A stretch of DNA of 59,074 bases, taken from positions 1-59,074 of the forward strand of contig CACKNK010000001.1 of the NCBI GenBank assembly GCA_902601475.1, written 5' to 3'. Below are positions 10,414 to 19,482 of this stretch, one piece after another; position 1 is the stretch's first letter, and each line of letters opens with the position of its first letter. The position numbers and the translations under genes are program-made. This stretch comes from an uncultured SAR86 cluster bacterium. GTDB lineage: Bacteria; Pseudomonadota; Gammaproteobacteria; Magnimaribacterales; D2472. Under the pieces are notes generated by a model. The model was not told where the DNA came from. It ran no database searches and saw only the letters and a list, made by a program, of their open reading frames with translations.

Positions 10414-11055
10414 GGCTGTTGGGAATAAGACTGAATTATTATCTGACGCATTCCAAACATCGTATTTATTCATGATCTGCTGAAATAGTGAGGAATCTTC
10501 AAATTGATTAAGTAGCTTTATGACTTTTGAGTATTTCTGATTAAAAAAATAATCATTATCGGCAATTTTAAACTGTCTAATAAAAGGTAATATTGAAATA
10601 TCTAACAAGCTGACTTTGTCAGAAAAAAACCACTTGCTGTCGGAGATGCTTTTATCTAATTCACCTAAAATCTCATCGCAATAATCACGGTGATTTTGAG
10701 GATCTGTATCGTATCTTTGAGAGTATTTATATCGATCTAAATGATGTTTAAAGTCAGTATCAAATTCGTGAATTGTTTTAAAAGCAAAATCTTGCTGCTC
10801 TAAATTTAGAACCATTAATTTTTTTGAATTATGAGATAGAGCCCATTGGATAATCTCATTACTCTCCTCGATGACTTGATCATGAAGTTGTAAAACGGGC
10901 ACAGTACCTTTGGGAGAAAGTTTTAGCATTTCAGTGGGTTTATTTTTTAAATAGACCTCCCTTAGTTCACACTTAATATCTGCAAGGTAAATAGCCATTC
11001 GCGCTCGCATTGCATAGGGACATCTTCTGAATGAATAAAGAATTGGATGCTTCAT
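10408..11055 (-). CDS. Glutathione S-transferase family protein
   Basis: An N-terminal thioredoxin-fold domain starts YSFRRCPYAMRARMA, with a glutaredoxin-like Cys-Pro-Tyr-Ala and the cis-Pro segment GTVPVLQL. A helical C-terminal domain follows (215 residues in total). The specific substrate is unknown; CPYA is typical of omega/SspA-like members, which act as thiol transferases or regulators. The start overlaps the trhO stop by 4 bp, so the two are co-transcribed behind the tRNA pair. Confidence 0.8.
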   Translation of the reverse strand: MKHPILYSFRRCPYAMRARMAIYLADIKCELREVYLKNKPTEMLKLSPKGTVPVLQLHDQVIEESNEIIQWALSHNSKKLMVLNLEQQDFAFKTIHEFDTDFKHHLDRYKYSQRYDTDPQNHRDYCDEILGELDKSISDSKWFFSDKVSLLDISILPFIRQFKIADNDYFFNQKYSKVIKLLNQFEDSSLFQQIMNKYDVWNASDNNSVLFPTAL

Positions 11056-11990
11056 TTTTGTTCAACTTCCCTTTTTGAACCAATATGTTTTTGATTTCGA
11101 TTTTTTGCAAGATCAATTTGCATTTGTCTGTCCGCATATCTTCTTTTTTGTTCCTCAGTCTTGTCATCAAAGCAATGGGAGCAACTCACACCACGAATAA
11201 AATTAGGAGATAGCTTATCGTCTTCAGTGATTGGCATTCTGCATCCATGACATAAATCATATGAGCCTGGTTCAAGCTTATGATTTAGAGCCACCCTATC
11301 ATCAAACACAAAACATTCTCCATTCCATAGGGATTCCTCAGGCTTAACTTTTTCAAGGTAATTCAAGATCCCTCCTTTGAGATGATAAACCTTTTCAAAG
11401 CCTTTATCCTTTAGAAGCGAGCTAGCTTTTTCACATCTAATTCCGCCGGTGCAAAACATCGCAATTTTTTTATCTTTGGGTAGTTTAGAGCCTTCAGTTT
11501 CAGCCCACTCAGGAAATTCCCTAAAATTAGTAGTTTCAGGCTGGATGGCTCCCTCAAAACTTCCAATAGAAACTTCATAAGTATTTCTTGTATCCAATAC
11601 TAGAACATCTTCGTCGGTTATAAGTTGGTTCCAATCTAGTGGATCAACATATTCACCAACTTTTTTACCTGGATTAATTTCACAATTGCCTATGGTTACG
11701 ATTTCTTTTTTTAATTTCACCTTTAGTCGAGGAAAAGGCATAAAATCTGCAGAAGAAACTTTAAAATCGCTCTCACTCAATAAATCTTTTTCAAATAAAA
11801 AATTTTTGAACTTATCAATGCTCTTAGATGAGCCTGAAACAGTTCCATTGATACCTTCCTCAGCAAGCAGAACCGTGCCTTTAATGTTCAAGTTTTCTAG
11901 AAATTTATAAAACTCGGTTTGAAGTTCATACAGCAAAGAAATCTTTGTAAATTTATAAAATGCTGCTATTGAAAAAACTTGGTCACCCAT
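11052..11990 (-). CDS. trhO: tRNA uridine-34 hydroxylase (TrhO/YceA, rhodanese family)
   Basis: The family makes 5-hydroxyuridine at wobble U34 of a set of tRNAs with O2. The N-terminal domain resembles acylphosphatase (EGINGTVSGS). The rhodanese domain has the active-site loop FCTGGIRCEKA with its Cys, and a C-terminal four-Cys zinc-like segment follows (CHGC, CSHC). Length is 312 residues. The ATG is only 9 bases past the encoded CCA of tRNA-Arg and has no Shine-Dalgarno, so tRNA processing would leave an almost leaderless mRNA. The upstream tRNA-Pro(UGG) is among the known substrate types. Confidence 0.9.
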   Translation of the reverse strand: MGDQVFSIAAFYKFTKISLLYELQTEFYKFLENLNIKGTVLLAEEGINGTVSGSSKSIDKFKNFLFEKDLLSESDFKVSSADFMPFPRLKVKLKKEIVTIGNCEINPGKKVGEYVDPLDWNQLITDEDVLVLDTRNTYEVSIGSFEGAIQPETTNFREFPEWAETEGSKLPKDKKIAMFCTGGIRCEKASSLLKDKGFEKVYHLKGGILNYLEKVKPEESLWNGECFVFDDRVALNHKLEPGSYDLCHGCRMPITEDDKLSPNFIRGVSCSHCFDDKTEEQKRRYADRQMQIDLAKNRNQKHIGSKREVEQK

Positions 11991-11999
11991 AATAAAAAA

Positions 12000-12076
<77 letters not shown>

Positions 12077-12078
12077 AC

Positions 12079-12155
12079 TGGTCGGGGTAGTAAGATTCGA
12101 ACTTACGACCACTCGCTCCCAAAGCGAGTGCGCTACCAGACTGCGCCATACCCCG
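12079..12155 (-). tRNA. tRNA-Pro (TGG), CCA encoded
   Basis: The acceptor stem is CGGGGTA/TACCCCG and the anticodon stem is CTCGC/GCGAG with loop TTTGGGA. The anticodon is TGG and CCA is encoded at 12079-12081. It is the first gene of the tRNA-Pro, tRNA-Arg, trhO, GST run. No good promoter was recognised in 12156-12234. Confidence 0.95.
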
Positions 12156-12234
12156 AGGATTGTGATATTAATGATAATAAAAGAAATAATCAATCTTCAT
12201 TGCATATTAAATTTATGATGAGAAAATATTACTA

Positions 12235-13077
12235 ATGTCAGCAATTATTCTTAACGGTAAATCTCTTGCTAGCGATTTTGAATCTGAAATAAAAGAAGAA
12301 ACCGAGCAACTGGTTTCAAGGGGGATTACTCCTACTCTAGCTACCATTTTGGTGGGTTTAGACCCGGCATCTGCTACCTACGTGAAAATGAAACAAAGCG
12401 CTTGTCAGCGGTTAGGCATGAAATCTATTGCTGTTGAGCTAGATGAAAAAACGACTACCGATGAATTATTAAATAAAATTCATGAGCTAAATGCAGATGA
12501 TTCAGTTCATGGAATTTTGTTACAACACCCCGTTCCATCTCATATTGATGAGCGTAAATGCTTTGATGCTATCGAATTAGACAAAGATGTCGATGGCGTT
12601 ACCTGCTTAGGATTTGGTTCAATGACGATGCAAGAACCAGCCTATGGATCGTGCACTCCAGCTGGCATTATGCGAATGCTTGATCATTACGATATCCTAA
12701 TCGAAGGCAAGCATGCAGTGGTAGTTGGAAGAAGCCCTATTTTAGGAAAACCTATGGCAATGATGCTTCTGAACGAAAATGCTACTGTCACAATTTGTCA
12801 TTCTAGAACAAAAAACTTACAAGCAATTGTTAAAGAGGCGGATATTTTGGTTGGCGCTGTTGGGGTTCCAAAACTTATAAAATCTGACTGGATAAAATCT
12901 GGAGCTATTGTCATTGATGCGGGCTATCACCCTCAAGAAAAATGTGGTGATATTGATTTAAAAGGAATCGAATCTACAGCCTATGCTTTTACACCTGTGC
13001 CTGGCGGTGTTGGTCCTATGACCATTAATACACTTATCTATCAAACCCTCCTTTCTGCAAAAAAATTAGTCGAGTGA
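12235..13077 (+). CDS. folD: Bifunctional methylenetetrahydrofolate dehydrogenase/cyclohydrolase
   Basis: It interconverts methylene-THF and formyl-THF in one-carbon metabolism. Family signatures are present: [14 protein letters not shown] with the catalytic Lys, [20 protein letters not shown], and [12 protein letters not shown] in the NADP domain. The C-terminus is [14 protein letters not shown]. Length is 280 residues against 288 in E. coli. Its TGA overlaps the GTG start of the next gene (GTGA), so the two are translationally coupled. Confidence 0.96.
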   Translation: MSAIILNGKSLASDFESEIKEETEQLVSRGITPTLATILVGLDPASATYVKMKQSACQRLGMKSIAVELDEKTTTDELLNKIHELNADDSVHGILLQHPVPSHIDERKCFDAIELDKDVDGVTCLGFGSMTMQEPAYGSCTPAGIMRMLDHYDILIEGKHAVVVGRSPILGKPMAMMLLNENATVTICHSRTKNLQAIVKEADILVGAVGVPKLIKSDWIKSGAIVIDAGYHPQEKCGDIDLKGIESTAYAFTPVPGGVGPMTINTLIYQTLLSAKKLVE

Positions 13078-14759
13078 GTGTACTTCCAGTAATTGTAGGT
13101 TACGGCGGAATTAATGCTGCCGGAAGGTCTGCAGGAGATTATGCGCTTAAGCGGATGGTTTATGAAAATTTATCCAACACTGAAAAGATTAAAACCATCG
13201 AATCCTTAGCCCAATTAACGAGCAATCCCGATGAAAAGTATAATTTAGATAATTCGCTTATCAGAAAACTTTCAAAAAATTTCTTTGAAGAAGTTTCTCA
13301 CAGAAACCCAAGCCTACCTGGTTTAGCAGCTGGACAGCTGCCAACTGGATTTATTCCAAGCGAAACATATAACGCAAGACAACATCCAAGGTCTTTAGCT
13401 ATGTCAATTTTTGCTGCCTCTGATGCTCTCAAAAGCATTGGTCTAAATTGGGATGAAGTTTCTGCAAAGGTGGGTCCAGAAAATGTTTCGTGCTTATCAG
13501 GGTGTGCAATTTCAACTGCTGATAAATTTGGTATGGGAGGTTTTTACCAAGCACAGCTTTCTGGAGCAAGAACTACCAGCAAACATCTTGCTATGTCTCT
13601 AGGAGAAATGAGCGCAGATTTTGTTCATGCATACGTCCTTGGCTCCATGGGTGTCACTGGGAATCACACCGGTGCATGCGCAACCTTTCAATATAACCTC
13701 AGTATGGGTATTGATTTAATTAATTCTGGGAAATCAAAAATATGTTTTGTGGGCGCTGCTGAGAGTGGCTTGGTGCCAGAGGTATATGAGGGTTTTGCAG
13801 CAGCAAAGGGATTGGCAGAAGATAAGAATCTTATTAACTTACAGGCACAGCTGAATGAAGATACTGAGGAAGTAAATTATCGAAAAGCATGTCGACCTTT
13901 TGGTGAGAATGTTGGAATGTCTATTGGTGAGTCTGCTCAATTTGTAGTCCTGATGGCAGATGATTTGGCGCTCGAGTTAGGCTGCAATATTTATGGTGCT
14001 GCTTTGTCGTCTCATATCCATGCTGATGGATATAAAAAATCTATTTCCGGTCCAGGTGCGGGCAACTATATAACTATTGGAAGAGTTCTTAACGAAGTCA
14101 GTGATGCGTTTGGAACAGATGCCCTGAATCGAGTTTTAGTGCATGCACATGGAACCGGCACTCCCCAAAACAGGGTTACTGAATCACATATTCTATCTAG
14201 TCTTGCCAATGCATTTGGTATTGCAGCTATGCCAGTGACTGCAATTAAGTCCCATTTAGCACACTCATTGGCAGCGGCCGGAGGAGATCAACTAACCTCC
14301 ATGCTAGGTTCTTGGCAACTGGATATTGTCCCAGGAATTACATCTACTCCTGAACTTGCAGAGAATGTTTATAAATCAAATTTAAGTTTTTTGCTCAAGA
14401 ATCAACAGATAGAAAAAACAGAATATGACTTTGCAATATTAAATGCGAAAGGCTTTGGTGGTAATAATGGCACTTCCCTGATCATGTCACCATTGAAAAC
14501 CACCGAAATTCTTCAACAAAAACATACTGGAAAAAAATGGAAATCATTTAAAAAAATTCAAGAAAATACAATCAATGAACTTGAAAATTTTGATAATGAA
14601 TTAAGGATGCAACCGCCCCTTGCAAGGTATAAATTTGGAGAAGGAGTCATTGATGGTGAATCTGAACTAGAGTTCTCAAATACAGACTTGATTATTAAAT
14701 CTAACAATCAAAAAATTAGTATTAAATCTGAGCTACCATACAAAAAACTCCTTAAGTAA
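13074..14759 (+). CDS. Beta-ketoacyl-ACP synthase, FabY-like
   Basis: This is a condensing enzyme of fatty-acid synthesis. Thiolase-fold residues are readable: nucleophile Cys in TGACATF, His in HAHGTGT, and a second His in KSHLAHS. At 561 residues it is much longer than FabB/FabF (about 410) and has an extended N-terminus beginning [17 protein letters not shown]. This is what I recall of the Pseudomonas FabY class, which primes synthesis from acetyl-CoA. FabY is an inference from length and N-terminus; the synthase call is firm. It has a GTG start overlapping folD. A 9-bp inverted repeat links its stop region to that of maf. Confidence 0.75.
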   Translation: MSVLPVIVGYGGINAAGRSAGDYALKRMVYENLSNTEKIKTIESLAQLTSNPDEKYNLDNSLIRKLSKNFFEEVSHRNPSLPGLAAGQLPTGFIPSETYNARQHPRSLAMSIFAASDALKSIGLNWDEVSAKVGPENVSCLSGCAISTADKFGMGGFYQAQLSGARTTSKHLAMSLGEMSADFVHAYVLGSMGVTGNHTGACATFQYNLSMGIDLINSGKSKICFVGAAESGLVPEVYEGFAAAKGLAEDKNLINLQAQLNEDTEEVNYRKACRPFGENVGMSIGESAQFVVLMADDLALELGCNIYGAALSSHIHADGYKKSISGPGAGNYITIGRVLNEVSDAFGTDALNRVLVHAHGTGTPQNRVTESHILSSLANAFGIAAMPVTAIKSHLAHSLAAAGGDQLTSMLGSWQLDIVPGITSTPELAENVYKSNLSFLLKNQQIEKTEYDFAILNAKGFGGNNGTSLIMSPLKTTEILQQKHTGKKWKSFKKIQENTINELENFDNELRMQPPLARYKFGEGVIDGESELEFSNTDLIIKSNNQKISIKSELPYKKLLK

Positions 14760-14802
14760 GAGGAAGAAATAAGCATATCTAATTTTTAAATGTTTACTTA
14801 AG
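14751..14802. repeat. Inverted repeat between convergent stops
   Basis: CTTAAGTAA (14751-14759) and TTACTTAAG (14794-14802) are perfect inverted copies separated by 34 bases. Each contains or touches the stop codon of one of the two convergent genes. A weak long hairpin is possible; no T-run follows, so a terminator role is doubtful. Confidence 0.4.
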
Positions 14803-15376
14803 CTGTTTGATTAAATTCTTGAAAAATTTCACTTAGTGGCAATCCATTAATAGCCTCTAAACTTCCTTTGACCTCACTAAAGAGCTGATGACCATTTTCT
14901 TCATACTTATAAGCCCCACATGCAGAGAAAGGTTTGTCTAAATTAACGTAATTTTGGATTTCACTTAGGCTTAACTCTCGCATTTTCATGGTACAGATAA
15001 TTTCCACCTCATGAATAACTGAATTATCTTTAGAAAAAACATACTGACCAATCAAATAATGTGTTTTACCGCTTAGTTCTTTTAACTGATGAATTGCACG
15101 ATCCACAGTTCTTGGTTTTGAAAAGATTTTATTTTCCAGTAAGCATATTTGATCACATCCTAAAACCAAATGATTGGGAAATTCATGATTGATGCTTAAA
15201 GATTTAGCCTTTGCTAATTCATAACATAATTGAGCTGGCTCCATTCCTTGAAGTGTTTTTTTTAAAGCATCTTCATCTGCTGTGGGCGAATAAAATTTTA
15301 TTGAGCTATCGAACTTTGATGCTAATTTCCTTCGAATATCAGATGTGGAGGCTAAAATCAGTGAATGATTTTCCAA
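14798..15376 (-). CDS. Maf-family nucleotide pyrophosphatase
   Basis: Maf/HAM1-fold house-cleaning enzymes hydrolyse non-canonical or modified nucleoside triphosphates. The start ILASTSDIRRKL matches the ASxSxRR signature. LGCDQICLL (family GxDQ) and FSKPRTVDRAIHQLKELSG follow, and SACGAYKYEENG sits near the C-terminus. Length is 192 residues. Subfamily (dTTP/UTP or m7GTP type) cannot be decided with certainty; the GCDQ and FSKP pattern resembles the YceF type. Its start directly follows the folE stop, so the two are probably co-transcribed. Confidence 0.85.
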   Translation of the reverse strand: MENHSLILASTSDIRRKLASKFDSSIKFYSPTADEDALKKTLQGMEPAQLCYELAKAKSLSINHEFPNHLVLGCDQICLLENKIFSKPRTVDRAIHQLKELSGKTHYLIGQYVFSKDNSVIHEVEIICTMKMRELSLSEIQNYVNLDKPFSACGAYKYEENGHQLFSEVKGSLEAINGLPLSEIFQEFNQTA

Positions 15377-16009
15377 TTAATTTTTTGATAAATTAATAAA
15401 TGATAAGAATTCGTTTCTTGTAACTTGATTTTCTTTAAAAACTCCTTTCATACAGCTTGTTACCGTTGTTGATTCTGTTTTATGAACACCTCGCGTAGAC
15501 ATGCATTGGTGGCCGGCGTCAACGACAACAGCTACACCTTTAGGGTTTAAAACATTTTCAATGGTGGTAGCTATTTGCGAAGTCATCGTTTCTTGCGTTT
15601 GAAGCCTTTTACCAAAAACGTCAACTATCCTAGCTAACTTACTTATTCCTACAACCCTGTTGTTAGGTATATAACCAATATGAGCTTTTCCTAGAATTGG
15701 AACCATATGATGTTCACAATGAGATTCAAGGCGAATATCTTTGACAATAACCATCTCATCATAACCTTCGACTTCCTCAAAGGTTTTTCTTAGAATGTCT
15801 TCGGGATCCTGTTCATATCCCTCAAAAAACTGCATATATGCATTAACAACTCTTTTTGGGGTTTCAATTAAGCCCTCTCTAGTTGGATCATCGCCAGCCC
15901 ATTCTATTAATGTTTTAACAGCATCCATGGCTTTTTCTCTTGATGGTTTATTCGAAGTAGCATTGTTGGAAACTGCTTTCATCGGCTTTTTAACATCGGG
16001 TTTATTCAT
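15377..16009 (-). CDS. folE: GTP cyclohydrolase I
   Basis: This is the first step of tetrahydrofolate synthesis (GTP to dihydroneopterin triphosphate). Zinc ligands are visible in SHCEHHMVP and in HQCMSTRGVHK, and the TQETMTSQIA segment is present. An in-frame GTG at 16018 exists, but it directly touches a perfect TATAAT (16024-16019). Transcription would start near the ATG at 16009, so I place the start there and expect a leaderless mRNA. The N-terminal about 25 residues are poorly conserved and Lys/Asn-rich. It is followed without a gap by maf. Confidence 0.93.
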   Translation of the reverse strand: MNKPDVKKPMKAVSNNATSNKPSREKAMDAVKTLIEWAGDDPTREGLIETPKRVVNAYMQFFEGYEQDPEDILRKTFEEVEGYDEMVIVKDIRLESHCEHHMVPILGKAHIGYIPNNRVVGISKLARIVDVFGKRLQTQETMTSQIATTIENVLNPKGVAVVVDAGHQCMSTRGVHKTESTTVTSCMKGVFKENQVTRNEFLSFINLSKN

Positions 16010-16018
16010 AGTGGGCAC

Positions 16019-16047
16019 ATTATAACGACTAAAAAGTCTAATTTTAA
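16019..16047 (-). promoter_or_regulatory. folE promoter, leaderless type
   Basis: On the minus strand TTAAAA (16047-16042) is followed after 17 bases by TATAAT (16024-16019). The spacer contains a GACT-TTTT-AGTC mini-hairpin. The expected transcription start falls on or near the ATG at 16009, which rules out the upstream in-frame GTG. Confidence 0.55.
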
Positions 16048-16061
16048 AGGTTAAAGCCTAA

Positions 16062-16421
16062 TTAATTTGATATAGTTGGTTCTTCTTCTGAAGACGAATC
16101 AACACTAGATTCGGTAATAACTTCTTCAATATCGTCATTACTTTCGATAGCATCATCCTGATCAAATGGAAAAGGCTTCTGTTCAGTTTTGTAGGTTAAG
16201 TATTCAAAACTCTCTGTTAAAAAACTAATTAGCCAGTTGGTAATGTTTTTAATTTGATTATTTGGTGAGCCTGCAATTAAATGAAATAAAAACTGCAAGA
16301 AAATCAAGATTAGAATCAAAGGTAGTGCGATAATTTCTATTATTAACGAATATACAACCATAAACAGCAGGCGGATCCACTTGCTAGGTTTTAACAGTTC
16401 TTCTTTTTTTATCTCATTCAT
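16062..16421 (-). CDS. DUF4389 membrane protein
   Basis: Two adjacent hydrophobic segments (about residues 15-50) and the block RLLFMVVYSL...FLFHLIAGSPNNQ...TYKTEQKPFPF are typical of DUF4389, a family of unknown function. The acidic tail after FPFDQ is low-complexity. An in-frame ATG lies at 16439, but an AGGAGG ribosome site sits inside those first codons, 8 bases before the ATG at 16421, which decides the start. It overlaps the gpsA end by 8 bp and is coupled to it. Confidence 0.7.
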   Translation of the reverse strand: MNEIKKEELLKPSKWIRLLFMVVYSLIIEIIALPLILILIFLQFLFHLIAGSPNNQIKNITNWLISFLTESFEYLTYKTEQKPFPFDQDDAIESNDDIEEVITESSVDSSSEEEPTISN

Positions 16422-17445
16422 TTCCAATTCCTCCTGCAAATTCTACATCAAGATGGTCTGGATGACTTATTAAATCATTCATTAATATATTTGGGTCTGC
16501 ATTTTCAAAAACTATTTTATGTAAGGCATTTACTAGTGGCATTGCTAGATTATTATCATTAGCTTCCTTATAAACAACTTCGAGTGTTCTTACACCTTCA
16601 GCGACCTGCCCAATTGATGCTTTGGCCTCTTCAAGGCTGTCGCCTTTTGCAAGCCTTCTTCCTAGCGAAAAGTTCCTTGAGAGTTTTGAGGTACAAGTAG
16701 CGACCAAGTCACCCATTCCAGCTAAACCTAAAAAAGTTATTGGATTAGCTCCTTTATGAACAGCAAACTTACTCATCTCGGTCATGCTTCTGGTGATAAT
16801 TAAACCTATGGCATTTTCACCAACATCTAATTCATCTCCTATGCCGCAACAAATGGCATAAATATTTTTTAGAGCACCTGCATACTCAACCCCTTTTACG
16901 TCAGCACTTTCATAAATCTTAAATTTCTCACTCTCTAGCGCGTTCTTGATTAATGCTTTTAATTCAGCGTTATGGGAGGCAATTACTGAGCCAGCTACCT
17001 TTTCATTGGCAATTTCCTTAGCCAAATTTGGTCCACTTAGAACCCCAAATTTATCGCCAATAATTGTTTCTAGTTCATGAGAGATGATTTCTGTCATACT
17101 TCGCATGGGATTTTTAGCAATTGCTTTGGTGCATGAGACAACATGCATGCTGTCCTCAATAAGAGGTTTCAGTCGTTTAATAATATTTTCAAAGATTGCG
17201 CTTGGGGTTGCGACTAATACTAGATCAGCCGCTGAAATGCATTGTTCTAGGCTTTCGGACGCAATAATTTTTTCAGAAAGTTTTAGCTCAGGATGATACG
17301 TAGCATTGGCCCCCTCAGCATTAATTCTAAGAGCCTGCTCTGTATCTCTTACCCAAAGAGAGGTTTCAAAGCCATTTGAAGCAGACAAATTGGCAAGCAC
17401 AGTACCAAAACTACCGCCTCCTAAAACTGCGATTTTTTTATTCAT
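16414..17445 (-). CDS. gpsA: Glycerol-3-phosphate dehydrogenase [NAD(P)+]
   Basis: It makes sn-glycerol-3-phosphate from dihydroxyacetone phosphate for phospholipid synthesis. The N-terminal Rossmann motif is LGGGSFGTVLA. Further family signatures are ATPSAIFENI, SGPNLAKEIA, GALKNIYAICCGI with the catalytic Lys, and TCTSKLSRNFSLGR. Length is 343 residues (E. coli 339). It lies 5 bases after htpG on the same strand. Confidence 0.96.
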   Translation of the reverse strand: MNKKIAVLGGGSFGTVLANLSASNGFETSLWVRDTEQALRINAEGANATYHPELKLSEKIIASESLEQCISAADLVLVATPSAIFENIIKRLKPLIEDSMHVVSCTKAIAKNPMRSMTEIISHELETIIGDKFGVLSGPNLAKEIANEKVAGSVIASHNAELKALIKNALESEKFKIYESADVKGVEYAGALKNIYAICCGIGDELDVGENAIGLIITRSMTEMSKFAVHKGANPITFLGLAGMGDLVATCTSKLSRNFSLGRRLAKGDSLEEAKASIGQVAEGVRTLEVVYKEANDNNLAMPLVNALHKIVFENADPNILMNDLISHPDHLDVEFAGGIGNE

Positions 17446-17450
17446 GCTTA

Positions 17451-19268
17451 TTAGATCAGAAATTTATCCAACTGCCTCAAATACTTTGAAGGATCTTTGG
17501 GAGATCCGCCTTCAGCAATAATTGCATAATCGAGTAGAAATTTACTGAAATTACTAAATTCTCTACCCTCAAGCGTATCAAGTTTTTTTATCAGTTTATG
17601 CTTTAGGTTAACTTCAAGACTAGGTTTTGAATCTGGAATTTTTTGCCCTGCTGATTCAAGGATTTTACGCATTTGAATACCAGGATCATGCTGTGCGGTA
17701 ACCAATCTTGCAGCTGAATCGACCAACCTACTGCTTACAATAACCTCTGCAACCTCATCTTTTAGCTTGCTTGCGATCCTTTCAATAAGTTTCTCATTAT
17801 CTTTTGATACTTTGGGTTTGGATTCTGCATCATCAAATTCTGCTTTAGCAGCATTCACCAACACTTTGCCGTTATATTCAGCAAGGGTTGTCATTAACCA
17901 TTCATCAATGCGATCCGTAAGCAATAAAACTTCTGTATCAGCTTTTTTTAAACTTTCAATATGCGGTGAATTTAATGCTGCCTCATAGGTGTCTCCAAGA
18001 CAGTAATAGATCTTATCCTGATCTTTATCCATTCTCTCAATGTAACTGTCTAGATCAACATTTACTTCACCATCATCATTCTTACTTGAAGCAAAGATAA
18101 ATAAACTTGCAATTTCATCTTTGTTTTCATAATCCTCAGCAGGGCCTTCTTTAAGCGCAAGACCAAATTCATGCCAAAATGCTTGATAGGCACTCATGTC
18201 ATCTTTTTTAAGTTTTTTTAGAGCATCCAGGACACGTTTGGTTAAAGCTTTTTTGATTGAATCAACCAAGGGATGTTCTTGTAAGATTTCCCTGGAAACA
18301 TTAAGGGGTAAATCGCTTGAGTCAATGACCCCCTTAACAAATCGTAAATAAATAGGTAGGAAATGCGCTGCATCATCCATGATGAAGACACGCTGAATAA
18401 AAAGCTTTAAGCCTTTAGGGGTATCACGATTCCATAAATCAAATGGTGATTTCTTTGGAATATATAGAAGGTTTGAATACTCCTGCTTGCCTTCAACTTT
18501 ATTATGAATCCACAACAAAGGATCATCAAAGTCGTGACTTAGATACTTATAAAATTCTTTATACTCGTCTTCTTTAACGGACCTTTTTGATTTTAGCCAA
18601 ATTGCTTCATTATCATTTAATCTCTTTTTCTCCATACCTTCAGCTGATAGGTAGATTGGGAAATTAATGTATTGTGAGTATTTTGAAATTATGAAACTAA
18701 CTCTGGATTCATCAATAAACTCTTTATTTTCATCATTTAGATAAATCGTAATGGTGGTTCCATGATCATCTTTAGATTTTTTTGAGAGTTCGTAAGTGTC
18801 TTCTCCGGAACTTTTCCATAAATGTCCTTCATCCTCTTTATCCGCTGCAGATTTTGAATGGACTTCAACTTCTTTTGCAACCATAAACACAGAATAGAAA
18901 CCCACACCAAATTGGCCTATTAACTGTGAATCTTTCTGTTTATCTCCGGTAATACTACTTAAAAAACTTGCAGTTCCAGATTTTGCAATAGTGCCAATAT
19001 TTTCTATTAGTTCAGCTTCAGTCATGCCAATGCCATTATCTGAAATGGAGATGATATTGTTTTTTGGATCCAGGCTAATGCTGATTGCGTAATCTCTTTG
19101 AAGTGAGGAGTCCTCGAGTGATTTAAATCTTAATTTATCGAGTGCATCTGATGCATTTGAAATCAATTCTCTTAGAAAAATCTCTTTATTTGAATAAAGA
19201 GAGTGAATCATCAACTGAAGTAACTGCTTGGTCTCAGTTTGAAAGGCTTTAGTTTTTGGTCTGGCCAT
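17451..19268 (-). CDS. htpG: Chaperone HtpG (Hsp90)
   Basis: This is an ATP-dependent cytoplasmic chaperone. The N-terminal GHKL ATPase has FLRELISNASDALDKLR, DNGIGMT and GQFGVGFYS. The middle domain and C-terminal dimerisation domain are complete; length is 605 residues (E. coli 624). The Shine-Dalgarno AGGGAT precedes the ATG. A promoter TTGAAC-N16-TATATA lies 20-48 bases upstream, inside the end of the preceding small gene, and closely resembles the hsp20 promoter at 40159. Confidence 0.97.
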   Translation of the reverse strand: MARPKTKAFQTETKQLLQLMIHSLYSNKEIFLRELISNASDALDKLRFKSLEDSSLQRDYAISISLDPKNNIISISDNGIGMTEAELIENIGTIAKSGTASFLSSITGDKQKDSQLIGQFGVGFYSVFMVAKEVEVHSKSAADKEDEGHLWKSSGEDTYELSKKSKDDHGTTITIYLNDENKEFIDESRVSFIISKYSQYINFPIYLSAEGMEKKRLNDNEAIWLKSKRSVKEDEYKEFYKYLSHDFDDPLLWIHNKVEGKQEYSNLLYIPKKSPFDLWNRDTPKGLKLFIQRVFIMDDAAHFLPIYLRFVKGVIDSSDLPLNVSREILQEHPLVDSIKKALTKRVLDALKKLKKDDMSAYQAFWHEFGLALKEGPAEDYENKDEIASLFIFASSKNDDGEVNVDLDSYIERMDKDQDKIYYCLGDTYEAALNSPHIESLKKADTEVLLLTDRIDEWLMTTLAEYNGKVLVNAAKAEFDDAESKPKVSKDNEKLIERIASKLKDEVAEVIVSSRLVDSAARLVTAQHDPGIQMRKILESAGQKIPDSKPSLEVNLKHKLIKKLDTLEGREFSNFSKFLLDYAIIAEGGSPKDPSKYLRQLDKFLI

Positions 19269-19288
19269 AATTATCCCTATGTTGTTCT

Positions 19289-19316
19289 TATATAGTGCTT
19301 GGAATCATGAGTTCAA
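19289..19316 (-). promoter_or_regulatory. htpG promoter, heat-shock-type candidate
   Basis: On the minus strand TTGAAC (19316-19311), a 16-base spacer, then TATATA (19294-19289) continuing AAG. The hsp20 gene in this window has the same arrangement, TTGAAT-N16-TATATAAA. TTGAA is also the core of the sigma-32 -35 box, although the -10 here is of sigma-70 type. Confidence 0.5.
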
Positions 19317-19475
19317 CTCTTCATTACCCTTTCTTGATTCTCTTCGATGCTCACCTCTACACTTTTTGCTGCAAAATTGTACATTATCCCAATCTCTTTC
19401 CCATTTCTTTCTCCAATTAAAGGGTTTGCTGCATTGCAAACAAGTTTTGGAGGGTAGATTAAGTTTTTTATGCAA
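19305..19475 (-). CDS. DUF2256-type zinc-ribbon mini-protein, TTG start
   Basis: This is a 56-residue protein. Reading from TTG at 19475 gives MHKKLNLPSKTC, then the four-Cys pattern CLQC...FCSKKC with NWRKKWERDWDNV between, which is the hallmark of DUF2256. Function is unknown; the Cys pairs suggest one bound zinc. No ATG exists in frame upstream, and the reading frame runs back into the preceding gene. The start is 8 bases past that gene's stop, so expression is likely by coupling. Confidence 0.8.
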   Translation of the reverse strand: MHKKLNLPSKTCLQCSKPFNWRKKWERDWDNVQFCSKKCRGEHRRESRKGNEELNS

Positions 19476-19482
19476 AGTTAAC

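Noticed and set aside
14751-14802. Inverted repeat as a bidirectional terminator
   Set aside because: The arms are AT-rich with a 34-base loop and no following T run, so termination is not convincing; it is kept only as a low-confidence repeat.
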